Positions 28,929 through 37,763 of a stretch of DNA of 64,000 nt are shown one piece after another. Location: NCBI GenBank assembly GCA_964561605.1, contig CAZLQD010000005.1, forward strand, positions 62,001 through 126,000, in the 5' to 3' direction. The stretch is from JALUZX01 sp964561605. Lineage in GTDB: Bacteria > Planctomycetota > UBA1135 > JALUZX01. The translations under genes were made by a program, and so were the position numbers. The notes under the pieces were generated by a model. The model ran no database searches. It saw only the letters and a list, made by a program, of their open reading frames with translations, and had not been told where the DNA came from. Numbering within the stretch: the first letter of the stretch is position 1; every line of letters begins with the position of its first letter.

Positions 28929-29995
28929 CCGATCCCACGAGGGTTCTCCTGGTCTGCCCCCCCCTGGACCTGAGAGGGACCACGGTTCACACCCGGAACC
29001 TGGTCAGGGCGCTCAAGGAGAGGAACTACGAATTCCACGTGGCCGCCGCCCCGGGGACCCTGTCCGGCATCCTTGAGGAGGAAGGAGCCGTCCTCCACCA
29101 CCTCCCCCTGCGGCCGGGCCTCCACGCCTGGCTCCAGGTCCCCCGGCTCAGGAAGATCCTTGCAGAGGTGGGTCCGGACATCCTCCACGTGCGGCACCAC
29201 AGCCTCCTCCGGGTCTCCTCGACCCTCCTCTGGAAGAACAAGCTCCCCCTGGTGGTCTCCGTCTCCACCCCCCCCGCCCCGGGCCCCTTACCCATCTCCG
29301 AAAGACATACGCGGGCGGTCTTCGCCGTGAACGACCCCCTGGCCGAGGAGCTCGTGGCCCGGCACGGAGTGCCCAGGACCCTGCTGACCATCATCCGGGA
29401 CGCCACCTTCGTGGAAGACCCGCCGGCCCGCCCCGGGGAGAAAGAGGAGGTCCCTCCCGTCGTGGGCTTCATGGGGAGACTCGAGCCCGACAGGGGCATC
29501 CAGAGGATCCCCGGCGTGGCCCGCCGGGTCCTGGAAAGGTTTCCCGAGGCCTCCTTCCTCCTGGTGGGGGAAGGAAAAGGGGACACCCTGATCCGCAAAT
29601 GGATCCGGACGGCCGGGCTTTCCCCCAAGGTCCACGTGGTGCCCCCCGCCATGGACTACAGGAAGATCCTGGCGGGCTTCCGGCTCCTCTTCTCCCCCGC
29701 CCGGAAGGAGGGCCTGGGGATCTTCTCCCTCGAGGCCATGGCAGTGGGAAGGCCCGTCGTGGCGGCCGCCGTGGAGGGAGTCCTTGCCAACATCAAGGAC
29801 GGAGTGACGGGACTCCTTGCCGAGCCGGACAACGAGGACGACATGGCCGCCAAGATCCTGGAACTTCTGGAACGTCCGGGTATGGCCAGGGCCCTGGGGG
29901 AGAACGCCCGGGAACTGGTGCGGAGCGAGTTCTCCCTGGAGGAATTCGCCAAGGAAGTGGACCAGGCATACAAGCTGGCCCTGGCCCCGGTCTGA
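28925..29995 (+). CDS. GT4-family glycosyltransferase
   Basis: The start is the ATG at 28925, overlapping the acyltransferase stop and preceded by GGGGGAGG; the longer upstream frame is a shadow. The 356-residue product has a GT-B fold: an N-terminal Rossmann half (VLLVCPPLDLRGTTVHTRNL) and a C-terminal half with GRLEPDRGIQRI and the nucleotide-sugar binding EGLGIFSLEAMAVGRPVV (E-X7-E) typical of GT4. It probably adds a sugar to lipid A-core or another envelope glycan, given its neighbours. There is no signal peptide, so it acts on the cytoplasmic face. Donor and acceptor are unknown. Confidence 0.88.
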   Translation: MTDPTRVLLVCPPLDLRGTTVHTRNLVRALKERNYEFHVAAAPGTLSGILEEEGAVLHHLPLRPGLHAWLQVPRLRKILAEVGPDILHVRHHSLLRVSSTLLWKNKLPLVVSVSTPPAPGPLPISERHTRAVFAVNDPLAEELVARHGVPRTLLTIIRDATFVEDPPARPGEKEEVPPVVGFMGRLEPDRGIQRIPGVARRVLERFPEASFLLVGEGKGDTLIRKWIRTAGLSPKVHVVPPAMDYRKILAGFRLLFSPARKEGLGIFSLEAMAVGRPVVAAAVEGVLANIKDGVTGLLAEPDNEDDMAAKILELLERPGMARALGENARELVRSEFSLEEFAKEVDQAYKLALAPV

Positions 29996-30030
29996 GAGCC
30001 CCTTCCGCCGGGCCGGCCGAGTACGAAAGG

Positions 30031-30080
30031 AAGGCCGCCGCCGGGGACGAAGGCGTCACCCGTGACGGCGGCCTTCCCCT
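30031..30080 (+). terminator. Hairpin between GT4 gene and convergent FHA gene
   Basis: Arms AAGGCCGCCG (30031-30040) and CGGCGGCCTT (30066-30075) pair over 10 bp, with an inner CGTCAC/GTGACG hairpin, and are followed by CCCCTT. It lies between the stop at 29995 and the leftward gene end at 30085. The weak pyrimidine tail makes it a moderate call. Confidence 0.5.
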
Positions 30081-30084
30081 TCCC

Positions 30085-31458
30085 TCACCGGCCTTCCAGC
30101 TCCCTGGCCACCTTGTCCCGGTATGCCAGGAGATCCTTCAGGGCCTGCTTCCCCCTCTCCACCCACTGGGGAACGCCCACGTGCTGGATCATCCAATTCA
30201 GGTCCTTGATCTCCTCGTTGATGACGGGAATGCTCTTCTCCCCGCCCTGGATGATCTTCTTGTAGCAGAAATCCTCCACCTCGCGGCGGCCGTACATATT
30301 GGCAAACCGCAAGGTCTCCGCTTCGAGCTTTCCCATCTGCTCGGCATTGTTGAACTGGGGATACTTGGCCTTCACCAGCTGTATCAGCCGGAAGGAGCGG
30401 TCGAACCGCTTGTGGTGCTGGGACTTCTCGTAGGGGTAGCGGACCATGGAGACGATCCAGGGCCACTCGGGGTTCTCCATGTCCACCTCGCCCCGATACT
30501 TGTCCATGATCCGCCGCACCTCGTCGGCGTAGGGGCTGTCGGGGTAGTCCTGGAGGAAGAGCTGGCACCGGATCATGAGATCGAAGATCCGGTATTTCAG
30601 CTTCTGGACCCGGACCGCCTTGGACTCCTCGAACTTCTTGATATGGACCAGGAAGTCGTTCTGCATCCTGGCCTGTTTCTGGCGCAGAGCGTCTTCCTGC
30701 TTGGCCTTCTCGATCTTGTCCTTCCATTCGGCGAGTTCCTCTTCGGAGAGGACGCCCCGTGCCTTGCCCAGGCGCTCGTAGGCCCTGTCGAAATCCCCCA
30801 TCTGGATCGCCTCGGTAAGGGCCCTCCTCGCCAGGTCCGGCGCTGGACTCATGCTCCGGATCACAGCCAGGATCACCAGGACGGCCACGGCCGTCCCCGC
30901 CAGGACCAGGAGCCCCGTGGCCCATCCGGGAAGGCCCTGGGGCTGGCGGTACCGCCTCCCCCGGGGCCGCTCCTCCAGGTCCTCCTCTCCCCGGGAGGAC
31001 CTGCGGGACCTACCCGCAGGGCGGGAACGCCGGGAGGAAGAGGCGGCCCCGCCCCCCCTGGAGCGGGCCCCGGCGGTCCCGGCCCTCCGCCGGGAAGGCG
31101 CCCTCCTGGAGGCCGCCGCAGGGCCGCCCTCCACCCCGGCCTCGACCTTGGGGGCGGGAGCTGCGGGAGCCCCTTCCAGCAGTTCGAAGTGGATCTCCGT
31201 GCCGCCGACCTTGATCACGTCCCCCTGGGCCAGGTAGTGCTCCGCCACAGGTTTCCCGTTCACCAGGATGGGGGCGTCCTCCGAGAGGAGACTCACCTTC
31301 CAGCCGTCGGGGGTCTTCTCGATCCGGCAGTGCCTGCCCGCCGCTTCCGGGTCATCCAGACGGATCTGGGCACCTTCGCCGCTTCCCACGTGGACCGGAG
31401 CTTCCGGAAGTTTCCAGACCTTTTTCTTACCGTCTACAGCAATCCAAACCCTGGCCAC
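30085..31458 (-). CDS. FHA-TM-helical periplasmic protein
   Basis: The 457 residues consist of an N-terminal FHA domain (about 18-95; VGSGEGA, GRHCRI and VNGKP align with the phosphopeptide-binding loops), a basic Ala/Arg/Ser-rich linker (95-175), one transmembrane helix (about 178-201), and a helical coiled-coil-rich region (205-457) with many Lys and Glu. The FHA domain would be cytoplasmic and could read Ser/Thr phosphorylation, while the C-terminal part lies in the periplasm. It follows the FHA-TM-CAP gene by 55 nt and has the same topology, suggesting the two work together. No enzymatic motif is seen. Confidence 0.75.
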   Translation of the reverse strand: MARVWIAVDGKKKVWKLPEAPVHVGSGEGAQIRLDDPEAAGRHCRIEKTPDGWKVSLLSEDAPILVNGKPVAEHYLAQGDVIKVGGTEIHFELLEGAPAAPAPKVEAGVEGGPAAASRRAPSRRRAGTAGARSRGGGAASSSRRSRPAGRSRRSSRGEEDLEERPRGRRYRQPQGLPGWATGLLVLAGTAVAVLVILAVIRSMSPAPDLARRALTEAIQMGDFDRAYERLGKARGVLSEEELAEWKDKIEKAKQEDALRQKQARMQNDFLVHIKKFEESKAVRVQKLKYRIFDLMIRCQLFLQDYPDSPYADEVRRIMDKYRGEVDMENPEWPWIVSMVRYPYEKSQHHKRFDRSFRLIQLVKAKYPQFNNAEQMGKLEAETLRFANMYGRREVEDFCYKKIIQGGEKSIPVINEEIKDLNWMIQHVGVPQWVERGKQALKDLLAYRDKVARELEGR

Positions 31459-31513
31459 CTTGCCTCCTTGGGGCCTGAGCCCCTCATGCCGAAATCCACC
31501 GAAAAACGTTCCG

Positions 31514-34465
31514 TCATTCCTTCTCGAAAAGGGGGTCTTTAAGGTAATCCTGACCCTGGCCGAAGCACTGGGTCCAGTAGATTCCCCAGTTTCCCGTGGC
31601 GAACTCCGTGTGGCCCGGGTTCAGGATGTTCCTGTGGTGTCCCGAGGAGTGGAGCCAGGCGACATGGGCTCCCTCGGGCCCGGCGACCCTGGCGATGTTC
31701 TCGCTCACCCCCTTGGAGTAACCCTCCCTGGCCATGCGCATGAAGGGAGTCCGCAGTCCCTTGGTGGGGGAAAAGTGGGAGAAGTAGCCCAGGTCGGCCA
31801 TCTCCTTGCTGTGTGCGCGGGCCGCCCGCAAGAGTTTCTGGTTTACCGCAAGCGCCCTGCGCCCCATCATCATGCGGTAATCGTTCGTGATGTTCATCTG
31901 AGCCATCTCTGCCTTGGTGGCGTCCACGTCGGCCACCATGTTGTAGCGCAGGATCCTCCTGTCCATGTCGAGCCTGCGGCGTTCCCGCATGGTCCAGGCG
32001 AAATTCCGGACCGTTACCACCCCCTCCTTCAGTGGAAGGCGCAGGGCGAAGACCAGGGACTCCTCGGCCCCCGGATCGGGGCTCCCCAGGGCCTCCATTT
32101 CCTTCAGGGCCCAGGAGGCCTCCAGGGCGAGACGCCTGACCGACGGCGGAATGGGGAGAGAGACTTTCTTGTCCCAGATCTCCCGCACCGCCGCGACCCG
32201 CTTGTCCACCTCCTGCTGGACGGGCCAGTATTTCTTGGCCTTCTCCGGCGGGCAGGCGGGGGGCTTGAAGGGATAGAAATACTTGTCCTTGTCGAAGATG
32301 AGATCCAGGGCGTACTTGCGGCGCTTGTCCAGTTCCTGGCGGAGGGCCGCCACCTTCTGGAGCCTGCCGAAGAAGGGGTCCTTCGAAAGCCTCCGGGCGT
32401 CCTTTTCGACGAGCCGCTCCAGCACCCGGAGGGCGGCCTCCTTCTCGATCTCCCCCCGGGCGGCAAGCTTCTCCAGGGCCGCCGCCTTCCCTTGGAAGTC
32501 CCTGGCCCCGAGGGCCCTCTCCGCCTCCTTTTCGGCGGCCCGGGTCTTGAGGATGGTCTCCTTCTCCGCCAGGGGGATCCACCGGCCCTCCATCCAGGCG
32601 AAGGGCCCCTTCTTTCCCGTGAACCGGGCCAGGATCTCCTGGATCTTCGGGCCCAGGGAGGGATCTTGCGCCGAGGCGGCCTTGAGGGAGCGGGCGAAGA
32701 GGTCCTTCAACCCAGCCGTCCAGGCGAGGAGGGCCCTTCCCAAGCGCGCCTCCGCCGCCATGGAGGACTGGAACCTGGAGCCCAACCGGACAAGGGTCGC
32801 CGGGCCGAGGAGGGGCCACCCCACCCGCTCCCGGTCCCCGTCCAGGAGGGCATCCACACCGTCCCGGTCCGCCCCCAGGAGATCCGCCCTGCCCCCGTCC
32901 TCCACCCGGATCCCGCGGAAGGCCGCCGGATTCTTACGGATTGCCGCAATCAAGGCGTCCATGTAGGCGGCGCGGAACCGGTCTTCCTCGGCCCTCTCGG
33001 CCACCCCCGGATCCAGGGCCGCCGCCCTGCCGAGCAGGTCCGCCGCCTCGTGGAAGCGCCACTTCCGCTCGACCTCGGCGGCGCGGGCCAGGAGCTTCGA
33101 AAGGGTAAGGGTCTCCCCTCCGGACCCTGGAGAGGGTCCGGTCCCCCGGGAGGTCTCTCCTTCCTTCTTCGCGGGCGATACCGCACGGCCCGGCCGGCTC
33201 TCTCCCGTCCCAAGGGAAGGCTTTCCCCCCGCCACGCTCCCCCAGCCCGGAAGGGCCCTCTCCCCGGGCTTCCCGGCGGTTGGCTTCGCCTCCCCTCCGG
33301 CGGAAGAACACAGGGGTAGGATCTCGCTCTCCGCACCCTTCAACTTCCACTTCAAACGGATCAGGGAAGGATCGGGAGGAAATGAGGAAAGGGTCTTCCT
33401 CAGGAGGGCCAGGGCATCGTCGGCCATGCCGGCGTCGGCCAGCCTGTAGGCCCGGGATAGGGCCGCCCAGGCCTTCTTCCTCAGCGTATTCAGGACGGCC
33501 CTCCTCTTGGAGGCGTAATCCTCGGCGACCCCCGGCGAAGATGCCTCGGCCCGGGCCTGGTCCAGGAGCTGCAGGGCGGCGGTGTAACGGTCCTCCGCAA
33601 GCAGGCGGTCCACCCTCTCCACCACTTCCGCCGTGGCCACCCGGGCCTTCTCCTCCTCCCTGAACCGGGCGGCCCGCTTCCCCGAAGGATCTCCCAGGTC
33701 GGCCAGGAGGGCCTCGTGAAGATTGGAGAGCTTCCAGCGAAGGGCCCGGGCGGTGAGGGTCTTTCCTTCGCTCAGGGCCTCGTCCTCAGCCTGCCGGAGG
33801 GCCTCGATCATCTTTCCTTCCGGCATGACCCTCCGCCTGTCCCAGATGGAGGCGTAGATCCTCTCCGCCTCCCGCCAGGCCGCCTTGTAGGCCTCGAGCT
33901 CTCGGCCGATCCTTTCGAGCCCCTTTCCTCCCTCTTTCCGCCGGAGCCCCTCCAGGAGCTCCCCGGCCCGGGCGAGGTCCCACTTCTCCAGGCAGGCCTC
34001 TACCCGACGCAACTCCAGGTCCGAAGGACCCCTGCCGTAATGGAGATAGGCCAAGGTTGCCGCCGTCAGACCAAGGAGGACCAGGGCGGCGGAGAGATAG
34101 GAGCCCAAGGACCACCGCCCCTTCCCCCGGGGAGTGGTTTCCGAGTGATCCTTCCCGGAAGAGCCCCCCCGGCCGGCCGACCCGGAGATCTCCAGGACCT
34201 TCAGGGTCCACCCCCCCGCCCGGAGGAGATCCCCCCGGCCCAGAGGACCTTCCTTGAAGGCGACGCCGTTCCTGGAGACCTCCCCCTCCAGGACCTTGCA
34301 CTTCCAGGATCCCCGGCCCGAAGGCTTCAAGGCCAGGAACCTGGAGGGGATCTCCGGTCCCGGCAGGAGGATCTCGCAGGAAGGATCCGAACCTGCCAGG
34401 AGAGGGCGATCCTGGAATTCCAGGATCCTGGCACTCTCCCCGTCATGGAGTTCGATACGCAACAT
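31514..34465 (-). CDS. FHA-TM-CAP domain fusion protein
   Basis: This 983-residue protein has an N-terminal degenerate FHA domain (about 1-95), a transmembrane helix (about 120-143), a long helical region (150-830, with Ala/Glu/Lys-rich coiled-coil and TPR-like stretches plus a low-complexity Gly/Ser/Pro insert near 410-450), and a C-terminal CAP/SCP-PR1 domain (about 840-983). The CAP signatures are AHSKEMADLGYFSHFSP, SENIA and GHHRNILNPGHTEFATG. CAP domains bind lipids or carbohydrates or have ill-defined extracellular roles. In the FHA part the SxxH motif is SRFL, so phosphothreonine binding is doubtful. The layout puts FHA in the cytoplasm and CAP in the periplasm. I know of no described protein with this order. 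Confidence 0.75.
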   Translation of the reverse strand: MLRIELHDGESARILEFQDRPLLAGSDPSCEILLPGPEIPSRFLALKPSGRGSWKCKVLEGEVSRNGVAFKEGPLGRGDLLRAGGWTLKVLEISGSAGRGGSSGKDHSETTPRGKGRWSLGSYLSAALVLLGLTAATLAYLHYGRGPSDLELRRVEACLEKWDLARAGELLEGLRRKEGGKGLERIGRELEAYKAAWREAERIYASIWDRRRVMPEGKMIEALRQAEDEALSEGKTLTARALRWKLSNLHEALLADLGDPSGKRAARFREEEKARVATAEVVERVDRLLAEDRYTAALQLLDQARAEASSPGVAEDYASKRRAVLNTLRKKAWAALSRAYRLADAGMADDALALLRKTLSSFPPDPSLIRLKWKLKGAESEILPLCSSAGGEAKPTAGKPGERALPGWGSVAGGKPSLGTGESRPGRAVSPAKKEGETSRGTGPSPGSGGETLTLSKLLARAAEVERKWRFHEAADLLGRAAALDPGVAERAEEDRFRAAYMDALIAAIRKNPAAFRGIRVEDGGRADLLGADRDGVDALLDGDRERVGWPLLGPATLVRLGSRFQSSMAAEARLGRALLAWTAGLKDLFARSLKAASAQDPSLGPKIQEILARFTGKKGPFAWMEGRWIPLAEKETILKTRAAEKEAERALGARDFQGKAAALEKLAARGEIEKEAALRVLERLVEKDARRLSKDPFFGRLQKVAALRQELDKRRKYALDLIFDKDKYFYPFKPPACPPEKAKKYWPVQQEVDKRVAAVREIWDKKVSLPIPPSVRRLALEASWALKEMEALGSPDPGAEESLVFALRLPLKEGVVTVRNFAWTMRERRRLDMDRRILRYNMVADVDATKAEMAQMNITNDYRMMMGRRALAVNQKLLRAARAHSKEMADLGYFSHFSPTKGLRTPFMRMAREGYSKGVSENIARVAGPEGAHVAWLHSSGHHRNILNPGHTEFATGNWGIYWTQCFGQGQDYLKDPLFEKE

Positions 34466-34568
34466 CCTTGAGCAATCCTTGCCTGGATCCCCCGGGGCGG
34501 AGGGGAAGGGGAAACTTCACCAGGGAAAAGCCCGGAGAAAAGGGCGAGTTTACACGAGACCCGCCGGG

Positions 34569-35477
34569 TCAGGAATCGCCGGAGGCCAACCCCAGGTCTT
34601 CTGCTTCGATCCGGCTCCCTCCGGCCAGGGCCACGGCCCGGCGCAGGGCGTTCTGGACTTCCCGGACGTTCCCCGGCCAGGAGTGGGCCCGAATGGCCCG
34701 GACGGCCCCCTCGGAGAGCTCCAGGCCTTTGCCGGGCGAATCCTTGGTGTACTCCTCGAGGAAGTAACGGGCCAGGAGGAGGGCGTCGTCCTCCCGTTCC
34801 CTGAGGGGAGGCAGGTGGATGGGAAAGACCTGGAGCCGGTAGAAGAGGTCCTCCCGGAACCGTCCCTCCCGGACCGCCCGGGCCAGGTCCCGGTTGGTGG
34901 CGGCCACGACACGGACGTCCACCTTCCGGACCTTGTTGGATCCCACCCTCCGGACCTCACCGTCCTGGAGGACCCGCAGGAGCTTACTCTGCATGGAAGG
35001 GCTCATCTCGCCGATCTCGTCCAGGAAGAGGGTCCCCCCGTGGGCCTCCTCGAACCTCCCGGGCCGGTCCTTGACCGCTCCCGTGAAGGCACCCCGGACG
35101 TGCCCGAAGAGCTCCCCTTCCAGGAGGGTCTCGGGTATGGCCGCACAGTTGGTGGCCACGAAGGGCTTCCCTTTCCTCGGACCGTAATCGTGGAGGGCCC
35201 GGGCCACGAGTTCCTTTCCGGTCCCGCTCTCCCCCGTGACCAGGACGGTGAGATCGCTGTCGATCACCTTCTCCAGGTCCGACCAGACCTTCTTCATGGC
35301 CTGGCTTGCGCCGATCATGCCGAATCGGCCGGGCCAGGACTTCCCTTCACCCTTCCGGCCCTCCGCCTCGATCCCCGCCAGGATCCTGGCCGCCCGGTCC
35401 AGTCCTTCCCTGCCCGCCTCGTCCCGGATCTTCTCCAGGAGGCGCTCCAGCTCCGCGAAAAGTTCTTCCCCCGTCAC
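34569..35477 (-). CDS. Sigma-54-type AAA+ activator without DNA-binding domain
   Basis: This 302-residue protein begins with GTG at 35477, overlapping the helicase stop (GTGA). After a ~50-residue helical N-terminus it is almost entirely a sigma-54-interaction AAA+ domain: Walker A TGESGTGKE (81-89), the sigma-54 contact loop GAFTGA (129-134), Walker B GGTLFLDEIGE, Arg finger FREDLFYRL, and WPGNVRE. All motifs needed to remodel sigma-54 polymerase are intact. Unlike most family members it stops at about residue 302 with no Fis-type helix-turn-helix, so it cannot bind enhancers alone and may act from solution or through a partner. It lies upstream of two FHA-TM genes. Confidence 0.88.
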   Translation of the reverse strand: MTGEELFAELERLLEKIRDEAGREGLDRAARILAGIEAEGRKGEGKSWPGRFGMIGASQAMKKVWSDLEKVIDSDLTVLVTGESGTGKELVARALHDYGPRKGKPFVATNCAAIPETLLEGELFGHVRGAFTGAVKDRPGRFEEAHGGTLFLDEIGEMSPSMQSKLLRVLQDGEVRRVGSNKVRKVDVRVVAATNRDLARAVREGRFREDLFYRLQVFPIHLPPLREREDDALLLARYFLEEYTKDSPGKGLELSEGAVRAIRAHSWPGNVREVQNALRRAVALAGGSRIEAEDLGLASGDS

Positions 35478-37627
35478 AGGAACTCCAGGTCCGAATACTC
35501 CAGAAGCAGGATCTTCGTGCCCGCCTCACCGAAATCCACGACCAGCCTCCGGTTCCGCTTGTCCCCCCGCACGGCCTTGACCACGCCTTCGCCGTAGTCG
35601 CCGTGGCGTACCCTCGTCCCGGGGGCGGGGCCCTCCCCGGGCGGAGCCGGCGGCAGGCCGGCGGCGGCCCCGAACACCCCTTCCTCTTCTTCGGCCCCGG
35701 CCGCCGCCGGGCCGACCGGGGAGAAACAGGAATCCGGGATCTCGCCGAGAAAGCGGGAAGGCTCCATCCGGCGCCACTCCCCGGCGGTGAGGATCTCCCC
35801 CGCCCAGGCCAGGGCGAGGTGCTTCCTGGCCCGGGTGACGCCCACGTAGAAGAGGCGCCTCTCCTCTTCGATCCCCTCCTCCGTATCTATGCTGAAGGAG
35901 TGGGGAAGGGTCCCCTCCTCCAGCCCCACGATGGCCACGGCGTCGAATTCCAGGCCCTTGGCCGTATGGAGGGTCATGAGCTGGACCGCCTCCCCCGAGG
36001 CGGCCAGGGCGTCCTGGTCGGAAACCAGGGAGATCCGTTCCAGGAAGGCCGCCAGCCCCCCCTCGGGGTCCCGCTCGTCCACCTGGGCCGCCGCCGAGAG
36101 CAACTCTTCCAGGTTGGCCTCCCGGTCCCGGGCCTCCAGGGGATCGGCCGACTCGTGGATCCAATCGAGGTAGCCCGTCTCCTCCAGGGCCCGCCGCACC
36201 ACCGCCACGGCGGGAGCCCGGGCAGCCTCTTCCCTGAGAGCCGCCACGACCCGGGCCATGGAGGCCAGGCCCTCCCGGGCCTTGCCGGTGATCCTGGGGA
36301 TCCCGGCAGGGTCGGCCGCAACCTCCAGGGGCGACACGCCCAGAGCCCTTGCCCGGGCCAGGATCCGCTCCAGGGACTTGCTCCCCACACCCCGGGGCGG
36401 GGCGGCCACGGCCCGGGAGAAACTGATCTCGTCGAAGGGATTCACCACCAGGCGGAGCCAGGCAAGGAGGTCCTTGATCTCCCGGCGCTGGTAGAAGGAG
36501 AGGGCCCCAACGACCCTGTAGTTCAGCCCCTCCGCACGGAAGGCCGCCTCCAGGAGGCGGGAGCGGGCGTTCACCCTGTAGAAGACGGCGATCTCCGACG
36601 GGGGGATTCCCGAGGCGAGCCAGGACCGCACCCGGTCCGCCACGCGGAGGGCCTCCTCCTCGGCGTCCCCCGCCTCCAGGAGGAGGATGGGGTCCCCCCC
36701 CTTGCGGTCGGTCCAGAGGTTCTTCTCCTTGCGCATCTGGTTGTTGGAGATGACCCCGCCGGCGGCTTCGAGAATGGTTTCGGTGGAACGGTAGTTCTGC
36801 TCCAGGCGGATCACCCTGGCGGAGGGAAAATCCCGCTCGAAGTCCAGGATGTTCCTGATGTCGGCCCCACGAAAGGCATAGATACTCTGATCCGGATCCC
36901 CCACGACCATGATGTTTCCGTGGGCCGAGGCGAGCTCCTTCGCCAGGTCGTACTGGATCTTGTTGGTGTCCTGGAACTCGTCCACGAGCACGTGAAGGAA
37001 GCGGCCGCTCCACCGGTCCCGGATGGAAGGAAACTTGTGGAAGAGATCCAGGGTGACCAGGAGGAGGTCGTCGAAGTCCAGGGCGTTGGCCTTCTTCATC
37101 CGCTCCTCGTAGCGGGGCCAGACCTTCTCGAGGATCACGTCGATCTCCGTCCCCATTCCCAGGTGCTCCCCCGGGCCCATCCGCCGGTTCTTGAACCAGG
37201 AGATCCGCCTGCCCAGGGCGGCGGGCTTCACGTCCCTGGGGGAGAAGCCCTCCTCCTCCATGAGCTTCTTGAGGAGGCGGTCCCTGTCGGCCGTGTCGTA
37301 GATGGTGAAGGAGGACTTGTAGCCCAGGGCCTCGATCTCGCGCCTCAAGATCCGGACGCAGGCGGAGTGGAAGGTGGAGACCCAGATCCCCTCCCCTTGA
37401 GGGACCAGGCGGAGGACCCGCTCCCGCATCTCGTCGGCGGCCTTGTTGGTGAAAGTGATGGCGATGACCCGCCAGGGAGGGACGCCTCGGCTCAGGAGCC
37501 AGGCGATCCGGTGGGTGATGACCCGGGTCTTCCCGCTTCCCGGCCCGGCTACGACCAGGACCGGACCGTCCCCGGCGGTGACGGCCTCCCGCTGGGGAGG
37601 GTTGAGTTCTTGGATCAGCGCTTCCAT
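35474..37627 (-). CDS. pcrA: UvrD/PcrA/Rep-family DNA helicase
   Basis: A superfamily 1A 3'-5' DNA helicase of 717 residues. Visible motifs are the Q motif LNPPQREAV, motif I AGPGSGKTRVI, Ia AITFTNKAADEMRERV, II VDEFQDTN, III VVGDPDQSIYAFRGAD, IV LEQNYRST, V/VI VQLMTLHTAKGLEFDAV and VTRARKHLALAWAGE. The C-terminus has a Tudor-like end (GTRVRHGDYGEGVVKAVRGD) as in PcrA, which links the helicase to RNA polymerase. I prefer the ATG at 37627 (MEALIQELNPPQ); a TTG 13 codons upstream is the alternative. The AAA+ gene starts within its stop codon, so the housekeeping helicase and the regulator are co-transcribed. Confidence 0.93.
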   Translation of the reverse strand: MEALIQELNPPQREAVTAGDGPVLVVAGPGSGKTRVITHRIAWLLSRGVPPWRVIAITFTNKAADEMRERVLRLVPQGEGIWVSTFHSACVRILRREIEALGYKSSFTIYDTADRDRLLKKLMEEEGFSPRDVKPAALGRRISWFKNRRMGPGEHLGMGTEIDVILEKVWPRYEERMKKANALDFDDLLLVTLDLFHKFPSIRDRWSGRFLHVLVDEFQDTNKIQYDLAKELASAHGNIMVVGDPDQSIYAFRGADIRNILDFERDFPSARVIRLEQNYRSTETILEAAGGVISNNQMRKEKNLWTDRKGGDPILLLEAGDAEEEALRVADRVRSWLASGIPPSEIAVFYRVNARSRLLEAAFRAEGLNYRVVGALSFYQRREIKDLLAWLRLVVNPFDEISFSRAVAAPPRGVGSKSLERILARARALGVSPLEVAADPAGIPRITGKAREGLASMARVVAALREEAARAPAVAVVRRALEETGYLDWIHESADPLEARDREANLEELLSAAAQVDERDPEGGLAAFLERISLVSDQDALAASGEAVQLMTLHTAKGLEFDAVAIVGLEEGTLPHSFSIDTEEGIEEERRLFYVGVTRARKHLALAWAGEILTAGEWRRMEPSRFLGEIPDSCFSPVGPAAAGAEEEEGVFGAAAGLPPAPPGEGPAPGTRVRHGDYGEGVVKAVRGDKRNRRLVVDFGEAGTKILLLEYSDLEFL

Positions 37628-37700
37628 GGGACCGGAGAGAGTGGGAAGGTTCTCTCCGGATTGCAAGGCCCGGGCCCGAGGGCCCGGGCCGGCGGGTCGG

Positions 37701-37732
37701 CCTCCCGGAAGGAGCTTCTTCCTCCCGGGAGG
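37701..37732 (-). terminator. Hairpin after the CPG-domain secreted protein gene
   Basis: Arms CCTCCCGG and CCGGGAGG, extended by a G-T pair and AGGA/TCCT around a 6-nt loop, form a 13-bp stem about 32 nt past the stop at 37764 on the minus strand. A second palindrome (37667-37690, 11-bp arms of GGCCCGGGCCC) follows. There is no U-tract. Confidence 0.45.
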
Positions 37733-37763
37733 GCGGGAGAACCCGGAAAGGGAGGGTTCCTCC

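Noticed and set aside
34466..34568. A sigma-54 (-24/-12) promoter between the AAA+ gene and the FHA-TM-CAP gene
   Set aside because: The nearest match (GGCAAGGATTGC) has 8, not 10, nt between GG and GC, so the spacing rule fails.
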